Of a DNA stretch of 64,000 nucleotides, positions 55,152-63,781 are shown in pieces (position 1 is the stretch's first letter; each line of letters begins with the position of its first letter). The notes below the pieces were generated by a model. The model searched no databases, was not told the DNA's origin, and saw only the letters and a list, made by a program, of their open reading frames with translations. The DNA is from CAYYUA01 sp964542585 (lineage in GTDB: Bacteria; Bacteroidota; Bacteroidia; CAILMK01; CAYYUA01): contig CAZIUI010000014.1 of the NCBI GenBank assembly GCA_964542585.1, positions 6,512 to 70,511 on the forward strand, read 5' to 3'. The position numbers and the translations under genes were made by a program.

Positions 55152-55367
55152 TTATGCTTCCTTCTTAAGGAGGAATTTTCGCAAATAATCGTGTGGTAAT
55201 CTAAATTCTAGTAATGCCCTTGGATAAAAAGTCCCATCAAACATCTGAATGAATTTGGGAGACCTCACTATAAGGTTAAGCATGTATCCGCTCAAAAAAT
55301 TTTGTTCAATATGAGCAACTGGAAAAAGCTTAAAAATGAAAGAAAGCCCTAAAAATCGGCTTTCCAT
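55152..55367 (-). CDS. Small ORF, possibly the remnant C-terminus of a longer gene
   Basis: A 71-residue frame reading HIEQNFLSGYMLNLIVRSP and ending RLPHDYLRKFLLKKEA. The frame stays open upstream of the ATG (to a stop near 55425) as residues reading KIRFSLTIKTLFTPWNI, again protein-like, but no good start exists before the divergent helicase gene begins at 55444. This looks like the tail of a truncated gene. Family not recognised; coding status uncertain. Confidence 0.3.
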   Translation of the reverse strand: MESRFLGLSFIFKLFPVAHIEQNFLSGYMLNLIVRSPKFIQMFDGTFYPRALLEFRLPHDYLRKFLLKKEA

Positions 55368-55443
55368 GATGTTCCATGGAGTAAAAAGGGTCTTTATTGT
55401 TAATGAGAAACGAATCTTTAGCCATTACTGATAAATCGCCTCA

Positions 55444-57918
55444 ATGATACCGAACAATGATCAAACTTCGGCAGGTTATTGGTATCATAAGCTAGGCTGG
55501 CAGCCCTTTCCTTACCAAGAGCGCAATCTGTCGTATTTCCTGGAAGGCTATCAGGGCATTGTGAATGCTGCTACGGGTATGGGAAAGACGGCCTCGCTTT
55601 TGGTGCCGATGGCTGCGTCTTGGATCAACCGGCATCCTGACTCCTACCAAAAGCTTTGCAACAATGGCCTGCGTCTGCTCTGGATCACACCTCTACGGGC
55701 CTTGGCTAAGGACATTGAGGAATCCCTTTCTGAAATGGCGGCTGCATTTGAGCTACCCTGGCACATTGGAAAGCGAACAGGCGACACGCCTTCTAAAGAA
55801 CGAGAGCGCCAAAAACGTTCCATGCCGGAAGTGATGGTAATCACACCGGAGAGCCTGCAGCTCATGCTGGCCATGAAGAACTATCCCAAGCTATTTGCCA
55901 ACCTGGAAGTAATAGTTGCTGATGAGTGGCACGAACTGTTGGGTACTAAACGAGGTGTACAAGTAGAGCTGGCCCTTTCCCGCTTACGAGCCCTAAAGCC
56001 AGAACTCCAAACCTGGGGGCTTTCCGCTACCATTGGCAATATGAACGAATCAAAAGAGATCCTTCTGGGACCGGAGCACAAACCCGAGAAAGCGGTCATC
56101 ATCAAAGGAGAAGCACCTAAGCAAACCCATGTTGAAACCATTCTCCCGGACACCATTGAAAAATTCCCTTGGGCCGGTCATTTAGGCATTAAGCTAATTG
56201 AACATATCATTCCAGTCATTGCACGCAGCAAAACCACCTTGCTGTTTACCAACACCCGCTCTCAGGCTGAGATCTGGTATCAGAACTTACTCGTATTCTA
56301 CCCGGAATTAGCCGGTCAGATGGCCCTTCACCATGGCTCCTTGAATCAAGAGCTGCGCTATTGGGTAGAAAATGCCCTACATGAGGAGCGCCTGAAGGTG
56401 GTGGTCTGCACTAGTAGCCTGGATCTGGGCGTTGACTTCCGGCCTGTGGAGACCGTGATCCAGGTGGGAAGTCCTAAAGGGGTCGCCCGCTTCTCGCAGC
56501 GGGCTGGCCGCAGCGGGCACCAACCTGGTGCTGTAAGCCAAATTTACTTTGTGCCCACCCATTCGCTGGAGCTAATAGAAGGCGCAGCCCTGAAAGACGC
56601 CATTTACCGTGAGATCTACGAGGAACGCGTTCCTTACATTAATCCTTATGACACGCTAATCCAGTACCTGCTGACAATAGCCGTAGGCGAAGGCTTTTAT
56701 CCCTGGCAGGTTTATCAAGAAGTGATACAGACCTATGCCTTCTATGAGCTTACCCGTGACGAATACCAATGGATCTTGAATTTCATTGATCATGGTGGCC
56801 AGGCTTTGCAGCAGTACGATGAGTATAACAAGGTCACCGTGCTGGAAGATGGCCGCTTCCAAATTCCAGATAGGCGGAAAGCAACCCGTCAGCGGCTTAA
56901 TGTAGGTACCATTGTTTCGGACACGGCTCTTACCGTTAAGTTCTTGAAGGGTAAAGCATTGGGCACTATCGAGGAAGCCTTCCTAGCCCGGTTACAGGAA
57001 GGAGAACCCTTTTGGTTTAGTGGCCGTAACTTGGAACTGGTGCGAATTCAAGGCATGACGGCCTACGTGCGGCAATCCCGCAAGCAAAAAAGCGGCAAGG
57101 TTCCAAGCTGGTTGGGTGGTCGTTTGCCGCTGTCTTCGCAATTAGCAGAGCTGATTCGGGAGAAACTTTACAATGTCGCTCATAGCCAACCGGAAGAACC
57201 GGAGCTACATTTGCTGAAGCCGCTCTTTACCCTACAGGCAGAATGGTCCGAATTACCCCACACTAATAATTTGCTGATCGAGAAGTTTAAATCCCGTGAA
57301 GGCTGGCACGTGCTGATCTATCCGTTTGAAGGGCGCTACGTACATGAGGGAATGGCAGGTTTGGTAGCGCACCGGCTCTCGCGCATCAAGCGCATCACGG
57401 TTTCCATGGCCATGAATGATTATGGCTTTGAGCTGCTCTCTGATCAGGAGATCCCCATTGAAGAGGCCTTGCGCTATGAGCTGTTTTCTGAAGAAAACCT
57501 GATCCCGGACATTAATGAAACCCTGAATGGCACTGAAATGGCTAAGCGCCGTTTTCGGGATATTGCTACCATTGCAGGCCTGATCTTCAAAGGCTACCCT
57601 GGCCGGCAAGCTTCGGAAAAGCACCTGCAATCCTCCTCTCAACTGCTTTTCGATGTCTTTCAGGATTATGATCCCAATAATCCGTTGATACAACAAGCTT
57701 ATGAAGAAGTACAGCAATTTCAGCTGGAAGAGATTCGGCTCAGACAGGCTCTAAGACGGATCCAAGGCCAGCATGTAGTGGTAACCCATCCGCCCAAACC
57801 TACACCATTTGCTTTTCCCATCATGGTAGATCGCCTGCGGGAGCGGATGAGCAATGAAAAACTTATGGAGCGCATTGAAAAGATGCAGGTGCAGTTGGAA
57901 AAGGCGGCCGGCAGCTGA
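55444..57918 (+). CDS. Ligase-associated DNA damage response DEXH-box helicase (Lhr-like)
   Basis: A superfamily 2 helicase of 824 residues. Walker A is ATGMGKT (43-49), the DExH box is DEWH (160-163), motif III is LSATIGN, and helicase C-terminal motifs include TLLFTNTRSQAEIWY, CTSSLDLGVDF and QRAGRSGHQPG (motif VI). The C-terminal third contains Lhr-core type DNA-binding domains. In this family the helicase accompanies an ATP-dependent ligase, an exonuclease and a phosphoesterase. Here it is separated from the ligase by two minus-strand genes (51151-55059). The start ATG at 55444 is preferred. Confidence 0.93.
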   Translation: MIPNNDQTSAGYWYHKLGWQPFPYQERNLSYFLEGYQGIVNAATGMGKTASLLVPMAASWINRHPDSYQKLCNNGLRLLWITPLRALAKDIEESLSEMAAAFELPWHIGKRTGDTPSKERERQKRSMPEVMVITPESLQLMLAMKNYPKLFANLEVIVADEWHELLGTKRGVQVELALSRLRALKPELQTWGLSATIGNMNESKEILLGPEHKPEKAVIIKGEAPKQTHVETILPDTIEKFPWAGHLGIKLIEHIIPVIARSKTTLLFTNTRSQAEIWYQNLLVFYPELAGQMALHHGSLNQELRYWVENALHEERLKVVVCTSSLDLGVDFRPVETVIQVGSPKGVARFSQRAGRSGHQPGAVSQIYFVPTHSLELIEGAALKDAIYREIYEERVPYINPYDTLIQYLLTIAVGEGFYPWQVYQEVIQTYAFYELTRDEYQWILNFIDHGGQALQQYDEYNKVTVLEDGRFQIPDRRKATRQRLNVGTIVSDTALTVKFLKGKALGTIEEAFLARLQEGEPFWFSGRNLELVRIQGMTAYVRQSRKQKSGKVPSWLGGRLPLSSQLAELIREKLYNVAHSQPEEPELHLLKPLFTLQAEWSELPHTNNLLIEKFKSREGWHVLIYPFEGRYVHEGMAGLVAHRLSRIKRITVSMAMNDYGFELLSDQEIPIEEALRYELFSEENLIPDINETLNGTEMAKRRFRDIATIAGLIFKGYPGRQASEKHLQSSSQLLFDVFQDYDPNNPLIQQAYEEVQQFQLEEIRLRQALRRIQGQHVVVTHPPKPTPFAFPIMVDRLRERMSNEKLMERIEKMQVQLEKAAGS

Positions 57919-57922
57919 GGCA

Positions 57923-58690
57923 CTACAACGCAGCCCCCTCTAGCCAGGCCTTGAATTCCTTGGACCGCTCTACACTGACAATTACCAAGTCATCAGGTGC
58001 CGGGTTAAGATCAAGCTTGACGCGGCCTTTTGGATACTGGTGCATTTCCGTGATGGCATCGAAATTCAACATGAACTGCCGGTTGATGCGGAAAAATTGC
58101 TGCGGGTCCAGCTGATCAGCCAGTTCTTTCAAGGATTCGTTTATCGGATATTCCGTCCCATTGAAAAGCCGCAGCCATACAGCTTTTTGCTGGGCGTAAG
58201 CATAAGCAATATCAGCCGTTGGAACGGCTTTGAGTTTTTCGCCCAGGGGGATCAATAGCCGCTTTTTGTAAGTGGACGGGTCCTTTTTGAAAGTACTGAG
58301 CAAAGCCTCCAGGTTTTCCTGCACCTCGTTGGTTTGCTCGTACAGTTCATGGTACCGATTCAGGCTACGTTGCAGCTCAGCTTTTTTAATAGGCTTAAGC
58401 AGGTAGTCCAAACTGTTAACCCTAAAAGCCTCCAGCGCGTATTGGTCGTAAGCGGTGGTAAAAATAACCGGAACCTTTACGCTTAGGTATTCAAACAACT
58501 CAAATCCGGAACCATCAGCAAGGTGAATATCCAGCATGATAAGATCCGGCTGTTGGGTTTCGATCTCCTCAATAGCAGCGCTGACGCTATCTACTTTGGC
58601 CAAAATCGTGCTTTGGGGCTCAAGCTTTTGCAGTAAGCGCTCAAGCCTTTCAGCTGCTAATTGTTCATCCTCAACTATCAGGATACGCAT
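57923..58690 (-). CDS. LytTR-family response regulator
   Basis: A 255-residue regulator. The receiver domain (about 1-120) has the phosphoacceptor Asp54 in LIMLDIHLADGSG and acidic residues near the N-terminus (EDE, 7-9). The C-terminal LytTR DNA-binding domain (about 145-250) contains the family-typical segments ADIAYAYAQQKAVWLRL, LDPQQFFRINRQFMLNFDAI and VKLDLNPAPDDLVIVS. It starts 11 bp after the sensor kinase stop, making a two-component operon. LytTR proteins bind direct repeats with a period near 21 bp; such repeats occur upstream of the adjacent TonB receptor gene. Confidence 0.92.
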   Translation of the reverse strand: MRILIVEDEQLAAERLERLLQKLEPQSTILAKVDSVSAAIEEIETQQPDLIMLDIHLADGSGFELFEYLSVKVPVIFTTAYDQYALEAFRVNSLDYLLKPIKKAELQRSLNRYHELYEQTNEVQENLEALLSTFKKDPSTYKKRLLIPLGEKLKAVPTADIAYAYAQQKAVWLRLFNGTEYPINESLKELADQLDPQQFFRINRQFMLNFDAITEMHQYPKGRVKLDLNPAPDDLVIVSVERSKEFKAWLEGAAL

Positions 58691-58701
58691 AGGTTGTCCT
58701 T

Positions 58702-59748
58702 TTATTTGATCAAAGGAATGTAAGCCTTGAAGCTTTGGTCATCTTCTTTGAATGTTGGCATCCGGTCACTAACCAGGCTAAAACGAGCTCTCAGGTTTTC
58801 CAGCCCAATGCCGGTTGAGCGATTTTGATCGGTGCGCTTTTGCTTATTATTCTGCAAGAGTAGCCTGTTGCCGGCTATAGGCTTAAGGGAGAGCTGTAAA
58901 GGCTGATGCTCAGAAGCCACATTGTGCTTCACAGCATTTTCTGCCAGCATTTGCAGAGTCAAAGGAGGAATAAAGGCATGCTGAGCATCGCCATTGATTT
59001 CATGGTGAAATTGCAGGCTATTGGGCCCGTAGCGGGTTTGCTGAAGAAAAATGTAGGCTTTAAGCGCTTGCAGATCCTGTTCTAATGTTACCAGGTTTTG
59101 ATCAGCGGTATCCAATACATACCGGTATACCTCTGACAACTGCTCAATGAAATCCTCAGCCAGATCGGGATCTTTGTGAACCAGCGAGGATAGGACGTTC
59201 AGGCTATTAAACAGGAAGTGGGGCCGTACCTGATTGCGAAGCGCTTCAAACCGGGCCTGAAGGTTTTCCCGTTTGAGTTGTTCCGCCTGCAGCTGCTGTT
59301 GATTCCACCGTTTAAAGAAATTGAAACCCTCTATAATAGCTGCAACAACCAATGTAATAACGATAGCAATAAATATGTTCTGAAAAAGGGCCTCACTCGT
59401 GAGCACTGCATAGGGTGTAAAACTGGCATAAAGCACGTAAAGCAGCGCCATCATAATACCGGGATAGAGGATACTGGCAGGTACTTGAATAAAGATTCGT
59501 AAAAGGGGGTTTCCCCGCCATGGAAGTTGCTTATTGAGAAAGCGGATCAGGTAAAGATTGCCGATATAAAGCACGGTGGTGATTACAAAGGAGAAGCCTA
59601 AGCCGGCTAACATTGGCATTATAGCCAGCGCTTCTGGCGAGGTAACCGCCTCTTCTGTAACGTAAGCCCTTATGGCAAAAACTATTACAGGAATGACGGT
59701 AATAACCATTATAGCTAACCAATGAGATCGGCCGAGCTGATAGTGCAT
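58702..59748 (-). CDS. LytS-type sensor histidine kinase
   Basis: A 348-residue kinase with four transmembrane helices in the first 140 residues and a His_kinase (LytS/YehU) domain. The phosphoacceptor is His177 in VRPHFLFNSLNVLSSL, and the ATP-binding region includes LTLQMLAENAVKHN (N-box) and GIGLENLRARF (G-box). It lacks a separate periplasmic sensor domain, so the signal is probably sensed within the membrane. It is translationally close to the LytTR regulator gene downstream. Confidence 0.92.
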   Translation of the reverse strand: MHYQLGRSHWLAIMVITVIPVIVFAIRAYVTEEAVTSPEALAIMPMLAGLGFSFVITTVLYIGNLYLIRFLNKQLPWRGNPLLRIFIQVPASILYPGIMMALLYVLYASFTPYAVLTSEALFQNIFIAIVITLVVAAIIEGFNFFKRWNQQQLQAEQLKRENLQARFEALRNQVRPHFLFNSLNVLSSLVHKDPDLAEDFIEQLSEVYRYVLDTADQNLVTLEQDLQALKAYIFLQQTRYGPNSLQFHHEINGDAQHAFIPPLTLQMLAENAVKHNVASEHQPLQLSLKPIAGNRLLLQNNKQKRTDQNRSTGIGLENLRARFSLVSDRMPTFKEDDQSFKAYIPLIK

Positions 59749-59807
59749 AACTGGAAATTAACCTTGTTAATGCTAATGTTTGAGTTTTGGACCGAAAAAC
59801 CTGAATA

Positions 59808-59852
59808 AAGGACAGGAGCAAGGTATAAAGCGCTTGTAAATCTCCTGTCCTT
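59808..59852 (-). terminator. Stem-loop downstream of the TonB receptor gene
   Basis: An 11-bp stem (AAGGACAGGAG pairing with CTCCTGTCCTT) starts about 20 bp after the receptor stop on the minus strand. The downstream T-tract is short and interrupted. It probably ends the receptor transcript before the sensor kinase gene. Confidence 0.5.
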
Positions 59853-59871
59853 CGTAAAATTAAGGTTCTTT

Positions 59872-62277
59872 TTAAAATTCAATCCGGTATTGCGCTACGG
59901 GCAAGCGGCCAGTCTGGTTAATGGTTTCCACCTGCCCCGAAGCGGGATTGAAATTCCTCCTTAGCGGGTTTTGACGGTCCGTAATGTTTTGAATGTCAAA
60001 ACCAAATTTCTGGGTGACGTTCTCTCCATTTACTTTGAGGGATACCTGAAGGTCCGAGCGGAAGTAATCCTTGAATTGCTCTGAATAAGGCTTATCGGTT
60101 TGGTAAACGGTTTCTCCCTGGGCCCTTGAGGCTTTAACGTCTATAGGCGTGTAGCGCTTACCACCCCCATGAGCGATGCTTCCATCGATGACCAGGTAGG
60201 TCTTGGTTTGCTGATCACCGGAATTGGCCCAGAGCTCGAATTCCTTGCCGATCACCAGGTTGTTCATGTAGTTGCCATTATGCGCAGTAGAGCGTTGCTT
60301 TCCATCACTGCCTTCATATTGGGAAGTAAAGATGCTGCTTGTTAGCATGTAGTAAAACCCCTGATCCATGAACTGCTCCAGGGTAAGGTCCAGGCCGTAA
60401 TTCGTGCCGCTACCTCCGTTAGTCAGATTGCGCGGTGACCGATCCTGGTAGCCCTCATCATTAAAGTTCAGGATCGAATAGGAGCTGGGTGTGGGTTCCA
60501 CTATTGACTGGGTTATATCCTGGTAATAAGCTTCGGTTTTGAGGCGGACCTTAGGAGATAGCTGTCGCTCATAGCCTACAACCCCGTGCAGGGCTCGGAT
60601 GAAGTCCAGATCCTGATTGGCTTGCTCATAAGTGCCATTGGCACCGGGTACATTCTGGAAGTGGAGGTTTAGCGGTGCCTTCTGACTATGCAGCCCAAAT
60701 CCGGCGGTGTAGGTATTGGGTCCTTGCTGGTATTCTGCACTGACCCTGGGTTCAAGGGCAAATTGATCATCCAGGGTTAGCCAATTTCCGTGCAGTCCTG
60801 CATTCAGCGTCAGTTCCTGATTAGCTTTCCACTGATAAGCCGCGTAGGGCTGAATGAGGTTGGTCTGACCGTCAAAATCGGTATACCGCCGGTAGCTGTC
60901 CGAACTATGCTGGTAAGTACTGTCCACCATATCCAGCCGGAAATGGTTGGCTTTTATGCCAGCTTCCACGCTGTGCTGACTATTGAAACGATGATCAACC
61001 GTTATGGAGCCATACAGCTTGTTCCTGCGGAACCGCTGGCCATACAGGGTACGCTCGCGATTACCCTCCGGATTTAGCATGGAATCCCGCTGCTGGGTAT
61101 TGCGTTGATGGGTACCGGCCAGCGTCATGGTAGCTACGGTCTCATCGCCCAGGAGCCATTGCTTTTCTACTCCTAATACCCCCATTCGATTCTGGTCTGT
61201 GACTTCCAGTTCGTTATTGGTGTACAGGTTAGGATTAGATTCTTCTTCATTGTCAGCCGAAAACTGAATGCGGTTGGTGCCGCCAAGCCCAAACACCTGC
61301 CAATGGCCGCCCTCCTCATCGGGGAAGTGCAACTTGAAATTCACATCCTGGTATTTGGGGACGGCTGCTCCGGTTCCCAGGTCTATTCCAAGCTCCTGGA
61401 AAACGCCCAAAGTCGAATACCGGTAATTTACCATGTAAGAGGAGCCCTGATCCTTATCGATTGGGCCTTCAAGGCCGGCCTCGAAACCATTGAAGCCTAC
61501 CTGGCCGAGGAACTCATGCTCCTGGTTATTGCCCCTGCGCATCTGAAGGTCAAAAACACCAGCATACGCATCGCCATATTGGGCCGGAAAGGCTCCGGTA
61601 GAAAAGTCGGACTGTGCCAGGGTGTTGTTGTTCAGCATGCTGACGGGGCCGCCGGTAGAGCCAAAGCCGCCAAAGTGATTGGGATTGGGAATGGCGACCC
61701 CTTCCATGCGCCAGAGCATGCCTAATGGTGAATTGCCGCGAATGACAATGTCATTCCGGGAGCCATCGCTGCCTTGCACGCCTGCAAAACTGGAGGCCAT
61801 CCGGGAGACATCATTCCTTGATCCCGCATAGCGCTGACTTTCCTCAATGGTGAAGCTGCGGGTGCTGACGGACGCCATTTCGTTATTGGTTTCCATTTTA
61901 TCATTTTCAGCTGTTACCTCGACCGCTTCCTCTTCAATGACGCGCTGTTGGAGCTTGATATTCAGTACCGTCTGGCTGCCGGATTTAACTTCCACATTGG
62001 ATAAGGTTCGCTGCTGATAACCTACGTAGGTGACTTTCAGCGCATGCCGGCCTACCGGGATTTCCGGTATTTTAAAATTCCCTTGCTCATCGGTTGTGGC
62101 ACCGGTTGGCGTTTCGGTAGAAACCACCACCACATTGGCTCCCTTGAGGGGCCGCTTGTTCTGGGCATCAATAACCTGACCGCGAACGGTCTGGGTTAAA
62201 TCCTGAGCGCTTAGGCTTAGAACCGTGGTAAGCGCTAAGCTAAAGGTAAGAGCGATTGTGATCATTGGTCGTTTCAT
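59872..62277 (-). CDS. TonB-dependent receptor with carboxypeptidase-regulatory-like domain
   Basis: An outer-membrane receptor of about 801 residues from the ATG at 62277 (MKRPMITIALTFSLALTTV is the signal peptide). A CarboxypepD_reg-like domain follows (about 28-115, QTVRGQVIDAQNKRPLKGAN), then the plug (about 135-245, with FAGVQGSDGSRNDIVIRGNS and SPLGMLWRMEGVAIPNP) and a 22-strand barrel. It differs from SusC-type receptors in lacking the long N-terminal extension and a SusD partner. The ligand is unknown. The upstream region carries three direct repeats and a -7-like box, and the LytTR/LytS operon lies directly downstream on the same strand. Confidence 0.9.
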   Translation of the reverse strand: MKRPMITIALTFSLALTTVLSLSAQDLTQTVRGQVIDAQNKRPLKGANVVVVSTETPTGATTDEQGNFKIPEIPVGRHALKVTYVGYQQRTLSNVEVKSGSQTVLNIKLQQRVIEEEAVEVTAENDKMETNNEMASVSTRSFTIEESQRYAGSRNDVSRMASSFAGVQGSDGSRNDIVIRGNSPLGMLWRMEGVAIPNPNHFGGFGSTGGPVSMLNNNTLAQSDFSTGAFPAQYGDAYAGVFDLQMRRGNNQEHEFLGQVGFNGFEAGLEGPIDKDQGSSYMVNYRYSTLGVFQELGIDLGTGAAVPKYQDVNFKLHFPDEEGGHWQVFGLGGTNRIQFSADNEEESNPNLYTNNELEVTDQNRMGVLGVEKQWLLGDETVATMTLAGTHQRNTQQRDSMLNPEGNRERTLYGQRFRRNKLYGSITVDHRFNSQHSVEAGIKANHFRLDMVDSTYQHSSDSYRRYTDFDGQTNLIQPYAAYQWKANQELTLNAGLHGNWLTLDDQFALEPRVSAEYQQGPNTYTAGFGLHSQKAPLNLHFQNVPGANGTYEQANQDLDFIRALHGVVGYERQLSPKVRLKTEAYYQDITQSIVEPTPSSYSILNFNDEGYQDRSPRNLTNGGSGTNYGLDLTLEQFMDQGFYYMLTSSIFTSQYEGSDGKQRSTAHNGNYMNNLVIGKEFELWANSGDQQTKTYLVIDGSIAHGGGKRYTPIDVKASRAQGETVYQTDKPYSEQFKDYFRSDLQVSLKVNGENVTQKFGFDIQNITDRQNPLRRNFNPASGQVETINQTGRLPVAQYRIEF

Positions 62278-62310
62278 AAAACCAGTGTTTTGGGGTTTGT
62301 TTGCTGGGGG

Positions 62311-62318
62311 CAAAGGAA
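62311..62318 (-). promoter_or_regulatory. -7-like promoter box for the TonB receptor
   Basis: On the minus strand it reads TTCCTTTG, seven of eight matches to TAnnTTTG, 33 bp before the ATG at 62277. Predicted transcription start is near 62304. No -33 TTG at standard spacing, which fits an activator-dependent promoter. Confidence 0.4.
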
Positions 62319-62350
62319 TTTTGATGCCCGTATGACGTGAAATCAGCAAT

Positions 62351-62403
62351 GATGAGCCGGAAGGGTGATGTGATGAGCCGGAAAGCTACCGGATGAGCCT
62401 GAA
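62351..62403 (-). promoter_or_regulatory. Three direct repeats, candidate LytTR regulator binding sites
   Basis: Reading the plus strand, GATGAGCCGGAA occurs at 62351-62362 and 62372-62383, and a one-mismatch copy GATGAGCCTGAA at 62392-62403. The periods are 21 and 20 bp, two helical turns, so all copies face the same side of the DNA. They lie about 46-98 bp upstream of the predicted receptor transcription start, the usual place for activator sites. Confidence 0.55.
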
Positions 62404-62411
62404 GCCTCGTA

Positions 62412-62450
62412 GCTCTTAAGCAAGGGATTTCAAACCCCTCGCTTGAGAGC
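62412..62450. repeat. REP-like hairpin, left
   Basis: GCTCTTAAGC pairs with GCTTGAGAGC (one wobble) around an inner core AGGGATTTCAAACCCCT. The inner core resembles the right-hand hairpin at 62874-62894. Confidence 0.45.
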
Positions 62451-62542
62451 CGAAAGGCCTATTTATCTAAAACAGGTTAAAGGATGAGAAAGACTTACTA
62501 CCAAGCTCTAAGGATCTAGAAATTATACTGGAATTACATCTG

Positions 62543-62836
62543 TTTCTAAAAAGGAATAAGGGCAAAACATGGCTCAACGCCAGCTGTGGCGGCATAGCGC
62601 GTGAGCGCTCTCAAACCCCGCGAGCTTTCGCAGCGATGGGTTAGGCGGTCAAGCGCTATTCAGCCGTTTCTCCTGAACAAGCTATTAGAACCATTAAAAG
62701 CTGGAAAAACTCATAGGCTAATAACCTTCTGAATGCAAGAAACGGCCTATAGCGCGGCAGGGTTGGAAAGCGAGCGGCTGGTTTGACCGCTGACGCGCTT
62801 CAGCCGCGATTTTTGTTTCCTTTTTCTAAAAAAGGG
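62543..62836. repeat. Imperfect long inverted repeat (palindromic intergenic element)
   Basis: Two related arms of about 100-130 bp face each other around a 62-bp spacer. The left arm reads from AAAAAGGAATAAGGGCAAAA inward to GCGCTATTCAGCCGTTTCTC; the reverse complement of the right arm reads from AAAAAGGAAACAAAAATCGC to GCGCTATAGGCCGTTTCTTG. Internal blocks with GCGC and TCAAACC motifs also correspond. The GC-rich palindromic composition is unlike either flanking gene, and no ORF is present. It could be a MITE-like or REP-derived element. Confidence 0.5.
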
Positions 62837-62873
62837 AAGACGAGTCTCAAGCGTTAGTAGAATAAGGCACAAA

Positions 62874-62894
62874 CAATGGGTTTCCAAACCATTG
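62874..62894. repeat. REP-like hairpin, right
   Basis: CAATGG pairs with CCATTG around GTTTCCAAA, itself partly self-complementary (TTT/AAA). It is followed by CTTAGGAGCC, similar to the CTTGAGAGCC after the left hairpin. Confidence 0.4.
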
Positions 62895-62922
62895 CTTAGG
62901 AGCCATAGCCACCTGCAAGCGC

Positions 62923-62930
62923 TACCTTTG
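62923..62930 (+). promoter_or_regulatory. -7 promoter element upstream of pdeM
   Basis: TACCTTTG is an exact TAnnTTTG match, 30 bp before the ATG at 62960. Confidence 0.5.
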
Positions 62931-62959
62931 CACCTTCCTAAAAATACCCTAAATCAGCT

Positions 62960-63616
62960 ATGACGCAGGCTGAGCATGTTGTGATAAGCTTTGGAAACCT
63001 CAAGCTGTGGCTGCTTGCTTACAAAGCCATTTACTGTCCGGCTTATCAAGTGCTGTTCATAGCAGACCCGCACTTTGGCAAGGCCGATCACTTCCGCAAA
63101 TCCGGGATTCCCGTGCCGAATGGCGCGGATGCGACCAACTACGCGTGGCTGGAACGCCTGCTCGAGGCCTATCCGGCAGAGGCCGTGTACTTTCTGGGTG
63201 ACCTGTTTCACAGCGACCACAATCAAGCCTGGAATAGCTTCACAGCCTGGTTACGGCGCTATGCAGATACCCAATTTTACTTGGTCAAGGGCAACCATGA
63301 TATCCTGGATCAGCAAGCTTACCAAGAAGCAGGGCTTGGGGTCTATGCGCCTCCAGTTGATTTGGGCCCTTTCACGCTTAGCCATGAACCACTGGAGCAA
63401 GTGAGTGAGGGCAAGCTTAACCTTTGCGGACACTGGCATCCGGCCGTTAAGCTCAGAGGCGGAGGCCGGCAAAGCCTGAAGCTGCCCTGTTTTTACCAGA
63501 CCGCTCAGCACTTAGTGCTTCCGGCCTTCGGGCAGTTTACCGGAAATGCTCTGGTACAGCCTGCAGAAGGCGAAGCGGTTTACCCGGTAGGTGAGGGGCA
63601 GGTGTTTGCATTTTAG
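62960..63616 (+). CDS. pdeM: Ligase-associated DNA damage response endonuclease PdeM (metallophosphoesterase)
   Basis: A 218-residue calcineurin-like phosphoesterase. All metal motifs are visible: DPHFGKADHF (Asp36, His38), YFLGDLFHSDHN, VKGNHDILD, SHEPL and CGHWHPAV. The length and the DxHxGK N-terminus match the PdeM subgroup associated with bacterial ATP-dependent ligases. It has its own promoter box and is separated from the helicase gene by the LytTR/LytS/TonB block on the minus strand. Confidence 0.9.
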   Translation: MTQAEHVVISFGNLKLWLLAYKAIYCPAYQVLFIADPHFGKADHFRKSGIPVPNGADATNYAWLERLLEAYPAEAVYFLGDLFHSDHNQAWNSFTAWLRRYADTQFYLVKGNHDILDQQAYQEAGLGVYAPPVDLGPFTLSHEPLEQVSEGKLNLCGHWHPAVKLRGGGRQSLKLPCFYQTAQHLVLPAFGQFTGNALVQPAEGEAVYPVGEGQVFAF

Positions 63617-63781
63617 GGGTAGAAGGCCCTAACTTTTTAGAAAAGGGATAGCTTATTCACATGTTGATGTTCGAGTAACATTACATTATGTAAAAATCTT
63701 TTTAATTGTTTGGTAAAAGAGGCGTAGATTTTTTCTCCGATCATCTTACTAAAAAATCTTGAAAGTAATGAAAAAGTATTT

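Noticed and set aside
57253..57717. 154-residue minus-strand ORF opposite the helicase C-terminus
   Set aside because: Antisense to conserved helicase sequence, without recognisable domains.
62412..62930. CRISPR-like array
   Set aside because: The repeats are palindromic and few, with unequal spacing and no cas genes; they fit REP or MITE-type elements better.
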